Shown: piece by piece, positions 26,001 through 37,180 of the stretch
Numbering within the stretch: position 1 is the first letter of the stretch
How the letters are laid out: each line of letters starts with the position of its first letter
Assembly (NCBI GenBank): GCA_024138015.1
Contig: JAMXBB010000004.1
Coordinates: 111,774,077 to 111,838,076, forward strand
Length of the DNA stretch: 64,000 nt
Source: Lumnitzera littorea
Taxonomy: Eukaryota > Streptophyta > Magnoliopsida > Myrtales > Combretaceae
Direction: 5' to 3'
Position numbers and translations under genes: made by a program
Notes under the pieces: model-generated
Database searches by the model: none
What the model was told of the DNA's origin: nothing
The model's input: only the letters and a program-made list of their open reading frames with translations

Positions 26001-29000
26001 TGAGTTTAGTGTGGACTGTAGGAAGACAAGCTTTTGAGTGAAAGTAAATTCCTTTTAACTTGTAGTGATGTTGCTGCAACTATACTTGTAATATACTAAA
26101 GAGCTAAAACATTTGTTTGTAGGTTGTGGAAGTTCCGAATGTTACCTGGGAGGATATTGGTGGGCTAGACAATGTCAAAAGAGAGCTTCAAGAGGTTTGT
26201 GCTTTGATTGATATATTGCAAGTGATGATTTTTTATTATCTTGATCATACCCCATTATGTTAATTTTCACATCCACAAACGTATTCGGTTTATCACAGAC
26301 TGTCCAGTATCCAGTGGAGCATCCCGAAAAGTTCGAGAAATTTGGCATGTCGCCTTCAAAGGGTGTTCTTTTCTATGGACCCCCTGGTTGTGGGAAAACG
26401 CTTCTGGCGAAAGCAATCGCTAATGAATGCCAATCCAATTTTATTAGTGTGAAGGGACCAGAACTCCTCACTATGTGGTTTGGAGAAAGTGAGGCAAACG
26501 TTAGAGAGATATTTGACAAGGCAAGGCAATCGGCCCCATGTGTTCTTTTCTTTGATGAGCTTGACTCAATCGCGACTCAGGTACAACACGTAATTTCATG
26601 CTTGCAGTAGGTTGGAGGGGAAATTGCAACTTCACTTCCGAAACTATGGATTGGTTACGAATATACCCTACAAACTCCGAAAACACATTTTTACTTTCCA
26701 AAACTTTTCAAAAATATCCATTTACTTCCCAAACCATTGTGTGGCCTCCAAACTATTTCTGAAGAGTTAAGACAGCCATTTAGCGATTTTTTTGAAACAT
26801 TAGCAACAGTTGGGGAGGTGAATGCAATTTTTTTTTTTTTTTTTTTGGGAGCAGGAAAAGTAGGTCATGTGAGTTCATGGAGATTTATCTGCACCTAATC
26901 CATAGTTATGAAGGTGAATTTGCAGTTATACATCAAACTGAATCGATGTTGACAAGAATATTTCCTTATTGACTACAACCAGCGTGGAAGATCTGTTGGA
27001 GATGCCGGTGGTGCTGCAGACCGCGTCCTGAATCAACTTCTAACAGAAATGGATGGCATGTCAGCGAAGAAGACAGTTTTTATTATCGGTGCAACAAACA
27101 GGCCAGATATTATTGACCCGGCTTTGCTTAGACCGGGGCGTCTAGACCAACTGATCTATATTCCCTTACCAGATGAGGCATCTCGTCTACAAATCTTTAA
27201 AGCATGCTTGCGGAAATCTCCTGTCTCTAGGGATGTTGATCTAGCAGCTCTTGCGCGTTACACTCATGGTTTCAGTGGTGCAGATATTACTGAAATTTGT
27301 CAGCGCGCTTGCAAATATGCCATAAGAGAAAACATTGAGAAGGTAAATGAAATCCAATGCTTTAATTTTCCTTTACATGTTTGTTCACAGTCCCTCTCTT
27401 CTTGGAGCATTTTACTTCTTGAGGCGATTTCCCCTATTGTGTTTTAATGTTTATAAAAACACATCAATTTCACTCTTCCATTCCGAATGAAGTTAACCTT
27501 TTATTTAGGGATAAATACAAAAAAAAAGTTCTTAAATCTATACTGCGTTCCTATTTGATTTATTAAACTTATATATAACTGTTCCATTTAAGGCCTCAAA
27601 ACTTTTTGAAATCAACTAAAGATGTTCATTTGTTAATGATGTTAGACTTTTATTAAAAATTGAGCTAATGTATTGAACAAAAAGTTAAGATTTTGTCCTA
27701 TACGGTACAAAAATAAAATTTACTATAGAAAAACAAAAAAAATATTTTACATTTTCAAAAATACCTCTCGATATTATAATATTAAGTTAATTAATATTAT
27801 TTTTATGAAATATTACGAAAAAAATTATTTATTTTATAATATAAATAATTAATTTTTTTATATAAATTTTGTATCAGATATTGTACAAACCAAACATAGT
27901 ATAATAGACTTACAACCAAATCAAACACTATATTAATGTTATTCTATTTAAGTCTCAACTATATAAGAAAAAGATTCAATAGATACACGTCATTTTATTT
28001 AAACATTTGGAAACATGAGTGGTAAGATTTTAGGTAACTACTCATCACCAACTCATATGTTCAAATTTTATTAATAATTATACACCATGTAATTCTATGT
28101 AACATATAATATCTACTAAATTTCTTCTTAGTGGCATAACTGTTTTTCTAGTTTAGTTCTCAAACTATTACTTGTTTTCCCCTTCCACACACCAAAACCA
28201 CTACACCACCACCCTACCCTACCCTCACCTTATTATATTTAAATATTTAGAAATATGGATGATGGGATTTTAGGGAATTTTTCATTACCAACTCGTGTTC
28301 GAATTTTATTGGTAATTATACATAATGTAATTCTACGTGACGTATGATACCTATTGAATTTCTTCTTAGTAGTATAACTGTTTTTCTAATTTAGTTCCCT
28401 AACTATTGCTTATTTTCCCCTTCCACACACCAAAACCACCACACCACCACCCTACCTTACCCCCACCTCATTATATTTAAATATTTAGAAACATGGATGA
28501 TGAGATTTTAGGTAACTACTCATTACTAACTCATGTGTTCAAATTCTATTGATAACTATATACCATATACTTTCACATGGTGTATAATATCTATTGAATT
28601 CCTTTTCAGTGATATAACTGTTTTTCTAGTTTAGTTTTCAAACTACTATTTGTTTTCCCTTTCCACATACTAAACCACCACCACCCCACCCAACCTCCCC
28701 CTCCCCTCCCTCTCCCAAAAACCTAAAACAACAGCAAAACCTTCTTTTTGAGTACTCGACTCATTTCACCTTTAAAAAAAAATGTAACAACACAAATTGA
28801 AGGAACTCTATGGTCCATTGTGAGGAGGAGTATTCAATAAAGAAGAAAAAAATAAAAGTTAAAAGACTCAAAAGTAAAAAGCAGGAAATTTTCAAGGATT
28901 TTTTTTTATTTTTGGGTATTATCTCCCTTAATTGTCGAATTTCTGCAAGCTGCGGGAACAAATTTTTTTCCATGTACATTAGAATATCTGCACATTTAAT

Positions 29001-29435
29001 TTTTTTTTGTCCATTTTGGAGAAGCTATGTTTTCGCTCCCGAGTGATGTCTTGATACTCCTTGTGTTGTCAACAGTCCCCTGCCTAGACATCATGGTACA
29101 AAGTATTCCCTACCCACTTATTTCGCTTATTACAATGGCAGGATATCGAAAGAGAGAGACGGAAGAACGAGAACCCCGAAGCAATGGAAGAGGATGAACC
29201 TTATGATGTTTCTGAAATAAAGGCTGCACACTTTGAGGAGTCGATGAAATATGCCCGCCGGAGTGTCAGTGATGCGGATATAAGAAAGTATCAGCTTTTT
29301 GCTCAAACTTTGCAGCAATCCCGCGGGATTGGGTCGGACTTCCGGTTCCCTGATAGACCGGAGCCGGTAGCTGCTGGTGGAGCCTCTGACCCTTTTGCGA
29401 CTGCTGGTGGAGACGATGATGATCTGTACAGCTAA
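23034..29435 (+). CDS. CDC48: CDC48/p97 AAA-ATPase, nine exons, 804 aa
   Basis: This is the ubiquitin-dependent segregase of cytosol, nucleus and ER membrane. It is a hexamer that pulls ubiquitinated proteins out of complexes and membranes with UFD1/NPL4-type cofactors, as in ER-associated degradation. Exons: 23034-23068, 23912-24065, 24146-24374, 24653-25419, 25514-25735, 26123-26194, 26299-26580, 26983-27342, 29142-29435. All junctions are GT-AG and the frame stays open. The N domain (residues 1-190) contains DYSTAILERKKSPNRLIVDE and HQCPDVKYGKRVHILP. D1 has Walker A GPPGSGKT (247-254), Walker B IIFIDE (302-307) and the arginine-finger region ALRRFGRFDRE. D2 has Walker A GPPGCGKT (520-527), Walker B VLFFDE (575-580) and the pore loop MWFGE. 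The C-terminus ends DDDDLYS, close to the usual acidic DDLY tail. Plant orthologues are about 805-815 residues, so the gene is complete. The start fits the short MAD-type N-terminus. Residue 140, a codon split by intron 3, is Ser where relatives have Pro. Confidence 0.95.
26617..26846. mobile_element. MITE-like insertion in CDC48 intron 7
   Basis: The left end GGGGAAATTGCAACTTCACTTCC and the reversed right end AAATTGCATTCACCTCC match as imperfect inverted ends; the outer part of the right end is a T-run. The interior resembles the AAACTTT/CCAAACT-type text of the element at 15557, so both may belong to one large group of plant inverted-repeat elements. It sits fully inside the intron (26581-26982) and leaves both splice sites intact. 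Confidence 0.45.
27343..29141 (+). other. CDC48 intron 8, unusually long
   Basis: At 1799 bp this is by far the longest intron of the gene; the others are about 80-850 bp. Donor GTAAATG at 27343 and acceptor ATGGCAG ending at 29141 are good. The first 600 bp are AT-rich and unrecognised. The middle is a threefold tandem repeat (27991-28700). The last 450 bp contain T-rich tracts suitable for splicing. Confidence 0.8.
27991..28700. repeat. Three tandem copies of a roughly 240-bp repeat
   Basis: Copies begin near 27991, 28231 and 28469, a period of 240 and 238 bp. Each contains AAACATTTGGAAACATG or a variant, then TTCTTCTTAGTG, ATAACTGTTTTTCTA, TTGTTTTCCCCTTCCACA and a C-rich end of CCACCACCCTACC type. 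The third copy is the most diverged at its 3' end. The repeat lies wholly in intron 8 of CDC48 and has no open reading frame. It looks like local segmental duplication of intron sequence. Confidence 0.8.
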
Positions 29436-29646
29436 GTCTCAAAGCAATGCTGCTGCTGATGATCTACTTGGCTGTTTTTCATGGTTTTGAGGTTATAGTC
29501 TGTCAAATGTTTTGAGTTGTGTACTACATTTTGGTTTCGAAAGCTATTGCGTGCATGGTAAGGTTAGTGTGCACTAAAAGGGATGTTAGTAGGAACTCTA
29601 TTGCATAAACCGGAAAATTCTGAAATGGTTCTTAAAATTCTAATAG
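29436..29646 (+). other. Probable 3' untranslated region of CDC48
   Basis: Sequence after the TAA is T/G-rich with TTGTGTACTACATTTTGG, typical of plant 3' ends. No perfect AATAAA occurs before the MITE-like element that starts at 29647; an AATAAA at 29684-29689 lies inside that element. The poly(A) site is not fixed. Confidence 0.4.
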
Positions 29647-30008
29647 TATGTTTGGTACATGGGAATTATTTAGAATGGAATTGAATAAAACTAAACAAAA
29701 TGTAATTAAAATTAAAATGATAAATCAATTCGTGTGCTTAGAAATTTCCATAGAATGAAATAGAATAAGATGTGTTTATAATAGTATTTATAAAAAAATC
29801 ATTATTAGCTTGAAGCTTAAATAAGTAAAATTTAACAAATGATAACTAAAAAGTGGAATAAGGCAAAATCATAATCTTCTTTAAAGTTGGAATTGGTGGT
29901 CCTGAAGAATCGAGATTCTACCTTTTAAAAGTATTTCCAAACTTAGAATAGGAAATAGAACATAGAATCATGATTTCATTTTAGATTTATTCCTACTTAT
30001 TAAACATA
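29647..30008. mobile_element. MITE-like element downstream of CDC48
   Basis: The left end TATGTTTGGTACATGGGAAT and the reversed right end TATGTTTAATAAGTAGGAAT match at about 15 of 20 positions. The 362-bp element is AT-rich and non-coding. No convincing target duplication is seen. The hAT-like element at 30013 starts within 5 bp of its right end. Confidence 0.5.
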
Positions 30009-30012
30009 ACAT

Positions 30013-30595
30013 CAGGGCTGCAAAATGAGCTGAGATATTCACAAGTAGCTCTCGGCTCGTTTTAAGTTGGGTTCGACTTGACTCGGCTCAGACTTAAATA
30101 TTAAACAAGTTGAGCTCAAGTTGAAAATGCAGCTCGTTTATTTAAATGAGTAATGAGTCATGCTTGAGTTACAGTTTAAGCTTGCGAGTCAATTCGTTTA
30201 GGCTTGTAAAAATGTTTACGGATTTTATATATAATACAAATGTTATATATTATTAAAATCCAAATACTAATATCTATAATAATATATATAAATATATAAT
30301 ATATTATAAGATAATATAATATGTAATCCAATCTTTATTAACTGTTTGTTATTTATTTATATATATACATATTTTATTTTATATACTTAAACTCGTGAGC
30401 AAGTTCGAGTTTGACTCGCTTTAGGCTTAGTTAAGCTCAAGCTTGATTAATAAATGAACTGAACTTGAACTTAAAATAAAACTCATTTATCTAAATGAAC
30501 TAAGCTTGAGGCTTAATTACAGGCATAATAATTTTTAAACAAGTCGAGCTTGAACATTTAAAAGCTCGACTCGGTTCTATCTATTTATAGCCATA
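30013..30595. mobile_element. hAT-type non-autonomous element with perfect 8-bp target duplication
   Basis: The 583-bp element opens CAGGGCTGCAAAATGAGC and its reversed right end opens TATGGCTATAAATAG; subterminal regions are rich in repeated AGCTCG/TTGAGCT words. The flanking octamers CATAACAT (30005-30012) and CATAACAT (30596-30603) are identical, the 8-bp duplication expected of hAT transposition. There is no transposase coding sequence, so it would need a transposase supplied elsewhere. Degenerate relatives occur at 46131, 59542 and 61826. Confidence 0.75.
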
Positions 30596-30766
30596 CATAA
30601 CATAAATTATAAAATCATAAAAAACTTGGGCTGAAACTTAGGCCTTGGTTTTTCGGACAACATAATTCGAACCGAAGTTGGGTTTTGGGTGTAATGTCCA
30701 AAACCCTAAAAGCTAACAATGAATAAACCTTTTTGCTTGTCCATCTTTAGAGGTTAACTTTAAAGC

Positions 30767-31034
30767 CACGTGGGGGAGGATAGCAGCACATGAATGTCCT
30801 TAACAATCTATGTTGGGAATCTATTGATTATTTCTTTTCCATACTCTATTGCTTCTTTGTATGATTCTTCCATATTTTAGCGCCAACACTTAATAGATCT
30901 AGATCTCTCTCTCTCTTGTGGGGTCATTTAAAAGTTGAGGCTTAAAAAATAATGTGTACCATCATACTCTGTTTTTATCTTTCTTTTGTTTTAAGCTTTT
31001 AATTTTTTTTTTTTGCTTGCACGTGCGTCACGTG
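30767..31034. promoter_or_regulatory. Cluster of three G-boxes
   Basis: CACGTG occurs at 30767, 31020 and 31029. The last two have start points 9 bp apart, in CACGTGCGTCACGTGAC. G-boxes bind bZIP and bHLH factors in plants. They lie downstream of both neighbouring genes, so a target transcript is not obvious. Confidence 0.35.
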
Positions 31035-32147
31035 ACTAGAGGCAGAAGAGACCAAAGACCCTCTTTGTCCTAGGCTTCTTCCTCTTGGGTTTATATGATA
31101 TCACAAGATATTCTTATTCTCAAAGAGGATGTCTTACTTTGGCCCTTTACACTTTTTGTTGATCTGTATGTACATGTCGGGTTTTGCAATGCATTGTTAG
31201 AGTATGAAGATGAGAGGAAAAGAAAATGAAATGATGGAAAGTGTAGGAAAGAAAAAGTTAAAATGATTTTTCCATTTCAATTTTGGTGAAAATATGAAGG
31301 AGTGCTAAGTATAATGTTTTTTTGGCTGGTTGAAAATAGTATCAAAAGATGGTCTCTTTTTTCAATCAACGAAGATATATGCTATAATTTTAATACGGTA
31401 AAGTCTTGACATATAACTAAGACATTATAACAAAATGGCTCATTTACATCATCCTATAATTCTAGGGTCTTACGTACATAATTTGAAGCTGAATTTAAAT
31501 AGGTGTTGCTGGGGTACTTATTAAAATACTAAAAATAAAAATCCATACATTTTTAAACGATTACTTCTTTTTTTTTTTTTTTGTTATATAATGTCTTAGA
31601 TAATGCATTGAAATTTACATATTTTTGTTATATATTCATAATAATTGTCACCCTTACATTCATCAAACTGTTATAGAAAAAAAAAAGTTAAAATATATAA
31701 AATTTCACAAGTAAACATAACCTGAGAATGGTTGATGTCATTTCTAGCTTGCACAAAGTTTCAAATTTCTCCAATAGTATAAGCTGCAACAAACAAATAA
31801 AAACATAATTTGTTCATTAATCATTATCACAGTCACCATCCCAATTATTGGACTCAAAGTTCACTTTTCTAGTTAATCAAGCTTAACTTTTTTTTTTTTT
31901 TTTGCATGATATCTCAACCTCTTTATCATAGCTTATGTACTCACATGGTGGGGAATTAGATGATTGCATTAAATAAAGGAGCTTCTTCTTTTTCTTCCCC
32001 TTCTTTCTTAACCATGAAAAGGGAAGGAATTAGAAAGAGAGGGTGACATTATCCTCCAATCAATCAATCATTGATTTCAATCTCTCTCTTTCTACCACTA
32101 CCACCACATATCCTTGACTCTATCAACTTATTCTCTAGGACAAAACC

Positions 32148-32426
32148 ATGCTCTGTTTAAGATCCTGCTCTTCTTTTTTTTCTTTCTTTTTTCCTATATC
32201 TTTTAGCAGAACAGAAACCAACTGTACCCAGTTCCATCAACACATCATCATGCTTCTCTGTATACAGTTGATGGAAAATGACTCCTCATTGATGCAAAGT
32301 TTTGGCGTCTACCCCATCTCTCAACTCTCCACCACACGTGTGTTTGGAGTAAAAAATACATGCATAAGCCTACGAAATATGAGAATTTATTTCATGCATA
32401 CAACTTCTGGTGCACCAACCATATAG
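32148..32426 (+). CDS. Doubtful small ORF, 92 aa
   Basis: This is a short open frame with A at -3 of its ATG, preceded by a CT-rich leader-like stretch and, about 1.1 kb upstream, G-boxes. The N-terminus (MLCLRSCSSFFSFFFPISFS) is hydrophobic and could pass as a signal peptide. The rest has no recognised motif, no processing site and unremarkable codon choice. It is most likely chance, but is the only candidate for a transcript here. Confidence 0.15.
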   Translation: MLCLRSCSSFFSFFFPISFSRTETNCTQFHQHIIMLLCIQLMENDSSLMQSFGVYPISQLSTTRVFGVKNTCISLRNMRIYFMHTTSGAPTI

Positions 32427-32774
32427 TTTGATTAAACATGTGGAAACTAAGTACTTTTATTTTTTTATAGTAGTAAACAAAATTTTTTTAGTTAATTTTT
32501 AAAATTTTCGAAATTAGAGGCAGCCACGGGGACGATTTTCCTATGTATCCCCCGTGGTAGAAAAGAAAATGGCAATAATAATGCAACTTGATGAACGACA
32601 AGATTAGAGTCATTCACTAGCAAAAGAATTAAACTCTTGTATTTCTAATTCTCATTACCAAATCAGGTAATTACCCAATAATTGGTGATTTTTACAAAAA
32701 GCATTTCACTCTAATCCTAAAAACTAATACTTGAATTGAACAGTATTGAATAATGATTAAAGAAGATAAAAATT

Positions 32775-35700
32775 CTATTGATTTCTTGAGTTATACCCAA
32801 TGGATGACGATGAATATCGTAAAGAGCTATTCAGTGACTCTTGGAGTAGCATTAATTGAGATGGGGTCACTGACGATGAGGACGAGTTCAATATAGATTC
32901 TGATTTTTCCGAACCATGGCTAGCCGTGGCCGGCTTGTTGGCATCGGTTCCGGTTCCTGGATCGTGTCGGATTTCTTTTAGCAAAGCTACAACATCCTTG
33001 ACGGTCGGGCGATCCTCCACGCGGTTGCTGGTGCAAAGAAGAGCAATTCCTAGAGCCTGGAGCATTTCCTGGATTTGCGTATCGGGATGACCTTGAAGTT
33101 TGGGATCCAGGACTTCGATAGGATCTTTTCTACTGGTTAGATAGTCCCTGACCCATTGGATTACATGTTGGCCATCAGGAAATGATGGGTCGACTGGCTT
33201 CTTTCCTGTTATGAGTTCCAGCAGTACGACTCCGTAACTATAGACATCGCTCTTCTGAGTGATTTTAAGCGTGCAAGCATATTCTACAACGATCAAGGGA
33301 GAATAGTTAGTTAGCAATTAATCATAAAATGAAATCGAAGCAAAACGTATTCTCTTTTCGTTTTAGAAAAAATTCTAAGATAAACCCGATCTATAATAAA
33401 TCTTATTAGAACAAAATATATGTATTATTATATAATAATTTCTTATTTTAGTAAAGATGTATGCGCATCAGGTTCATATCAGAGAAATTTTGCATTTTGT
33501 GATTTAATATATGCAAATTCAAAGTCATGTCATGCCTTAAACACAACTCAAGGAATATACCCTAGAAAAGGTACTTTTCCATTTGAATTACTGTTTTGCA
33601 GGTAGTATGTCTATATGTGCATGAAAAAAGCTGGTGAACGAAAACAAACCGAAACACAACAAATTCTATAAGGGTAGTGTCTTGTCCTGCCGGTGAGAGT
33701 TTCACCCTCTAACATTTCCCTTCTTTTCAGCAACATGCACCCATTTAGTATAAAGTAAAGGCTTGTTAAAACTTACTTACACTTGCACTCTTAGAAATCA
33801 TGAAATTTTTATAAAAGTAATTTTTCTTAATGCATTAACATTATGATATTTAAAAAAAAAAAAAGAAGAAGCAAAATTCAGATAGAGCAAAGTATTGTAT
33901 TTGAAAGAATAAGAAGGTGAATTGGATAAATCAATATCCCCTTTTTTTTTTTTGTTGTTTTAATTTTTATATGTAAAAATAGGGAATGCAAAAAAAAAGG
34001 TCGGGATATTAATTCGTTTTACATAAATATATATAAAACTCCTCTCCTTTTCAGGATGTATCATAAGAACGAGATTTTAAATTTAGCTATTGCGGGAATA
34101 AACATTCAAATAGAATATTACGAAAGACACGAAATTAGTGTATGAACATGACATAGAATAGGAAAACATACCGGGCGCAATGTAGCCATAAGATCCTGCA
34201 AATTGTGGATTGGCTGAGAAAGAACCGTTATCATCTTCAACCAACCTAGCTAGCCCAAAATCTGCCAAACAAGCCTCATACCTATCCCCTAACAATATGT
34301 TATGCGCCTTCACATCCCTATGCAAAATGGGCGGCACACAATCATGGTGCAAGTACGCCAACCCTTCAGCCACTCCTAGGGCAATCTTAAACCTCGTGTC
34401 CCACCCAATCAACCCACCATTACTACTATTCTCGTGCAACAAGTCCCCTAATGTCCCATTTGGAACATAATCATAGAACAACAACTTCGATTTCCTATTT
34501 GCACCCCACCCTAGCAGTCGAACGATGTTTCGGTGTCGTATCCGTGCCAGTGTCGCGATTTCCGAAGAAAACGCTGCTGCGGAATATTTTTCGGAAGTTC
34601 GGAACCGCTTCACCGCGACAGCTATGCCTGACGGGAGGGCCACGTGGTAGACCACCCCGGAGCGGCCCCGCCCGATGACGTTGCCAGCTGTCAGGCATTT
34701 GACCACGTCGGCAATAGACAAATCCAATTTCTGATACAGTGTCACCTCCCAAGGTGGGCCCAGTTCTGAAAAGTTAGGGTCCCTATCATCGGGCCCACCG
34801 AAGGCCAATGGGCCTTTCCCTTTAGGCCCGAAGATGATGTAAAGCGCCGCCAGTAGCAATGCGCAGGCTGCGCACAATAGCACCACCATTGCCACGCGTG
34901 CCGCGGAGGAGCGTGTGCCACCACCGCGCTTGTCGGAGGCGCACTCGTTGCCGGAGAAGCAGAGAGCGGGGTTTCCAGCTAGGACGCTAAGAGGGAGCTT
35001 CGTGAAGAAGGGCGTGTCCGGCACGCGCCCTGAAAAGTTGTTGTGAGAGATGTTGAGAACCACCAGATTCTGCATGTCGGCGACGTACTGGAGATCGCCG
35101 GAAAATTGATTGTATGATATGTCCAATACTCCTAACCTGTCGAGATCGGCGAACTCCGCCGGAATGTCACCCGAAAGCTGGTTGCAGCTTAGGTTAAGCG
35201 CGATCTCCAGCGCCGGAATCTTCCCTAAGTTCGCTGGAATCTCGCCGGAGAACCGGTTTCGGCTAAGGTCAAGCAACTGGAGTTTCACGCAAGATCCGAG
35301 TTCACTTGGAACCGGACCGGAAAGTTGGTTCTTTGAAAGATCAAGTTTCGTGAGTGAACTCAATGAACCGAGACTCGGACTCAAAGCGCCTTCGATCAAG
35401 TTTTCAGAGAAATCAACAAATTGCAGATTGTGTAATTGATTCAAACTTTTAGGCAGCGAACCACTAATGGCATTGGAATGCAAATCCAAGAAGGTTAAAT
35501 TTCGCAAACCGGAGATCTCTTCAGGTATTGAACCGGTCAGGCGGTTCGACCCCAAATCGAGGAAATTCAAGCTGGTTAAGTTCCCAATTTGGGGTGGAAT
35601 CGAGCCAACCAGCTGGTTATCATTAGCCCGGAACCGAATGAGGGACTGGCATTGGTTGATTTCGGGCGGGATTGGACCGGAAAGGCTGTTGGACAGTAAC

Positions 35701-37010
35701 AACAGTTTGTTGAGTTTGCTGAGGGAAAAAATTCCTTTCGGGATAGGACCGGTTAAGGCATTTTGAGACAGATCCATAGCCTCTAGGTTCTGACAGTTTG
35801 ATAATGACGGCGGAATTATTCCTTGGAGTTTGTTTTGCCACAGGAACAGGAGCGTCAGGTTCTTCAGGTTGCCTAGTTCCGAAGGGATAGTACCTGTTAT
35901 TTGATTGTTGTCGAGTTCGATATGCGTCATCCCGATGCAGTTTCCTAACAGCGTCGGGATTCGGCCCGAGATCTGATTGACACTGAGCTGCAATTCCTGG
36001 AGAAAAGTGAGATTCCCAAATGTTTGGGGAATGCTTCCTGTCAGCCCGTTCATGGAGATGTCAATCAGGATCAATTGCAGGCAATTTCCTAACTCTGCCG
36101 GGATTGTGCCCACCAAGTTGTTCTGCCATAGCAATAGGCTTTGCAAGTTCTCCAAGTTTCCTAGCCTGCTAGGAATGGAGCCTGTCAGGGAATTCTCATA
36201 CAAGTAAATGTTTTGTAGGCTGGTGCAGTCCCCGAGCTCAGCCGGGATTTGTCCTGACAGGAGGGCGGTGTAGATCGCAAGCGTTTCGAGTTTCTTCAGC
36301 TGGCCAAGGCTGGCAGGGAGGAAACCCGAAATGCTGGTTTCTGCCAAGCCTAACATGGCCAGATTGGTGCAGTTCCCGATTTCTTCGGGTAACGAGCCTT
36401 CTAGATTCTTGTTACCACCAGCTCTCACCACTTCAAGGTTGCTTAACTTCCCTATGCTGTTGGGTATCGTACCACTCAATTGATTGTCAAACAGAATCAG
36501 CCATCTCAAGGTTGTGAGGTTCCCGATTTCATCCGGGATCGATCCCTCAAGCCAGTTCGAATTCAAATAGAGTTGCTCTAGCTTTGGCAAGCTGCATAAC
36601 TCACTTGGGATGATTCCTATCAATGCATTGTCACTCAAGTCCAAGTAACTCAATTCGGGTAATGACCCGAGCTCTTTCGGGATTGAACCAGTGAGGTTAG
36701 TCCCTGACAGGACTAGCTTTTGCAACGACAGGAGTGAACTCAAGTTGGAAGGAACGTTTCCAAGCAAATCCACATACCTGATGCTCAACTCCACAACTTC
36801 ATCATCGGAGTTGCAAGTAATACCATACCATCCACAAGGAGTTTCATTCCTTTGGTCCCAATTGCTCAACACTTCAGGTGATCCATGTAAGTTCCTCGTC
36901 CAGGAAAGCAGAGCTTCGCCTTGGGGGTTGACGGCGAAACCCAAGTAGAGGGAGGAGGAGAGAAAGAAGGAAAAGGCGAAGGCGAGGAGGGGCCATGGAT
37001 TTTCAGGCAT
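32775..37010 (-). CDS. LRR receptor-like kinase, subfamily XI (RGI/RGFR clade), 1115 aa
   Basis: This is a plasma-membrane receptor kinase in two exons, 37010-34172 and 33283-32775, with a GT-AG intron of 888 bp that splits the Glu codon of the APE motif. A signal peptide (about 1-27) precedes an LRR N-cap with PCGWYGITCN, then about 24-25 plant-type LRRs (LxGxIPxxLGN) to about residue 690. A membrane span lies at about 702-726. The Ser/Thr kinase has glycine loop GRGRSGVV (from 778), Lys801, HRDVK (Asp899, an RD kinase), DFG (Asp917), APE (Glu947) and a Ser-rich tail. The RAGG motif at 196-199 is the RxGG signature that contacts sulfated tyrosine of RGF/GLV peptides in this clade. WEVTLYQKLDLSIADVVKCL before the kinase and the HVIQWVRDYL segment fit relatives of Arabidopsis At4g26540. 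The ligand is inferred from the family. Intron retention would end the protein soon after YIAP. Confidence 0.93.
33284..34171 (-). other. Single intron of the receptor-kinase gene
   Basis: The donor is CCCG/GTATG, the acceptor GTTGTAG/AATATGC, and the intron is phase 1. Minus-strand T-rich tracts near the middle (the poly-A runs around 33850 on the plus strand) are unremarkable. No small RNA or inserted element is recognised. Confidence 0.85.
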
Positions 37011-37180
37011 TACTATTTAGTTATTGACTGAATGTAATGCTCAAATTCCAATGAGATTAAGGTAAAAGAAAAAGAGGGGGTTTGGGTTTGGAATTGGAAT
37101 TTGAGCCTATGGAGGGACGATGGTACGAGAGAAAACCAAATCATGTCTTGGTGGGGCTATGTGCTTATTTTAAATACATG
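37011..37180 (-). promoter_or_regulatory. Receptor-kinase leader with TATA-like box and upstream ORF
   Basis: On the minus strand a TATTTAAA box lies at 37176-37169. A 43-codon frame opens at an ATG at 37144, runs through a pyrimidine-rich patch (CCCCCTCTTTTTCTTTTACC) and stops at a TAG (37015-37013) only two bases before the main ATG. Whether the upstream ATG is transcribed depends on the start site, which should lie about 30 bp after the TATA-like box, close to that ATG. Confidence 0.4.

Larger units (their letters stand above)
30604..32774. other. Intergenic region between converging genes
   Basis: No recognised gene. It contains three perfect CACGTG boxes (30767-30772, 31020-31025, 31029-31034), several poly-T tracts (31567-31582, 31889-31903), and at 32040-32147 a CT/CA-rich, leader-like stretch with repeated CAATCAATCAATC. 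The RLK 3' untranslated region should occupy the last few hundred bases; TTTATT at 32456-32461 is a minus-strand AATAAA. Confidence 0.45.

Noticed and set aside
35110..35841. Several 60-110 codon frames on both strands within the receptor-kinase exon
   Set aside because: They are shadows of the LRR repeats in other frames, with repetitive translations that follow the LRR period.
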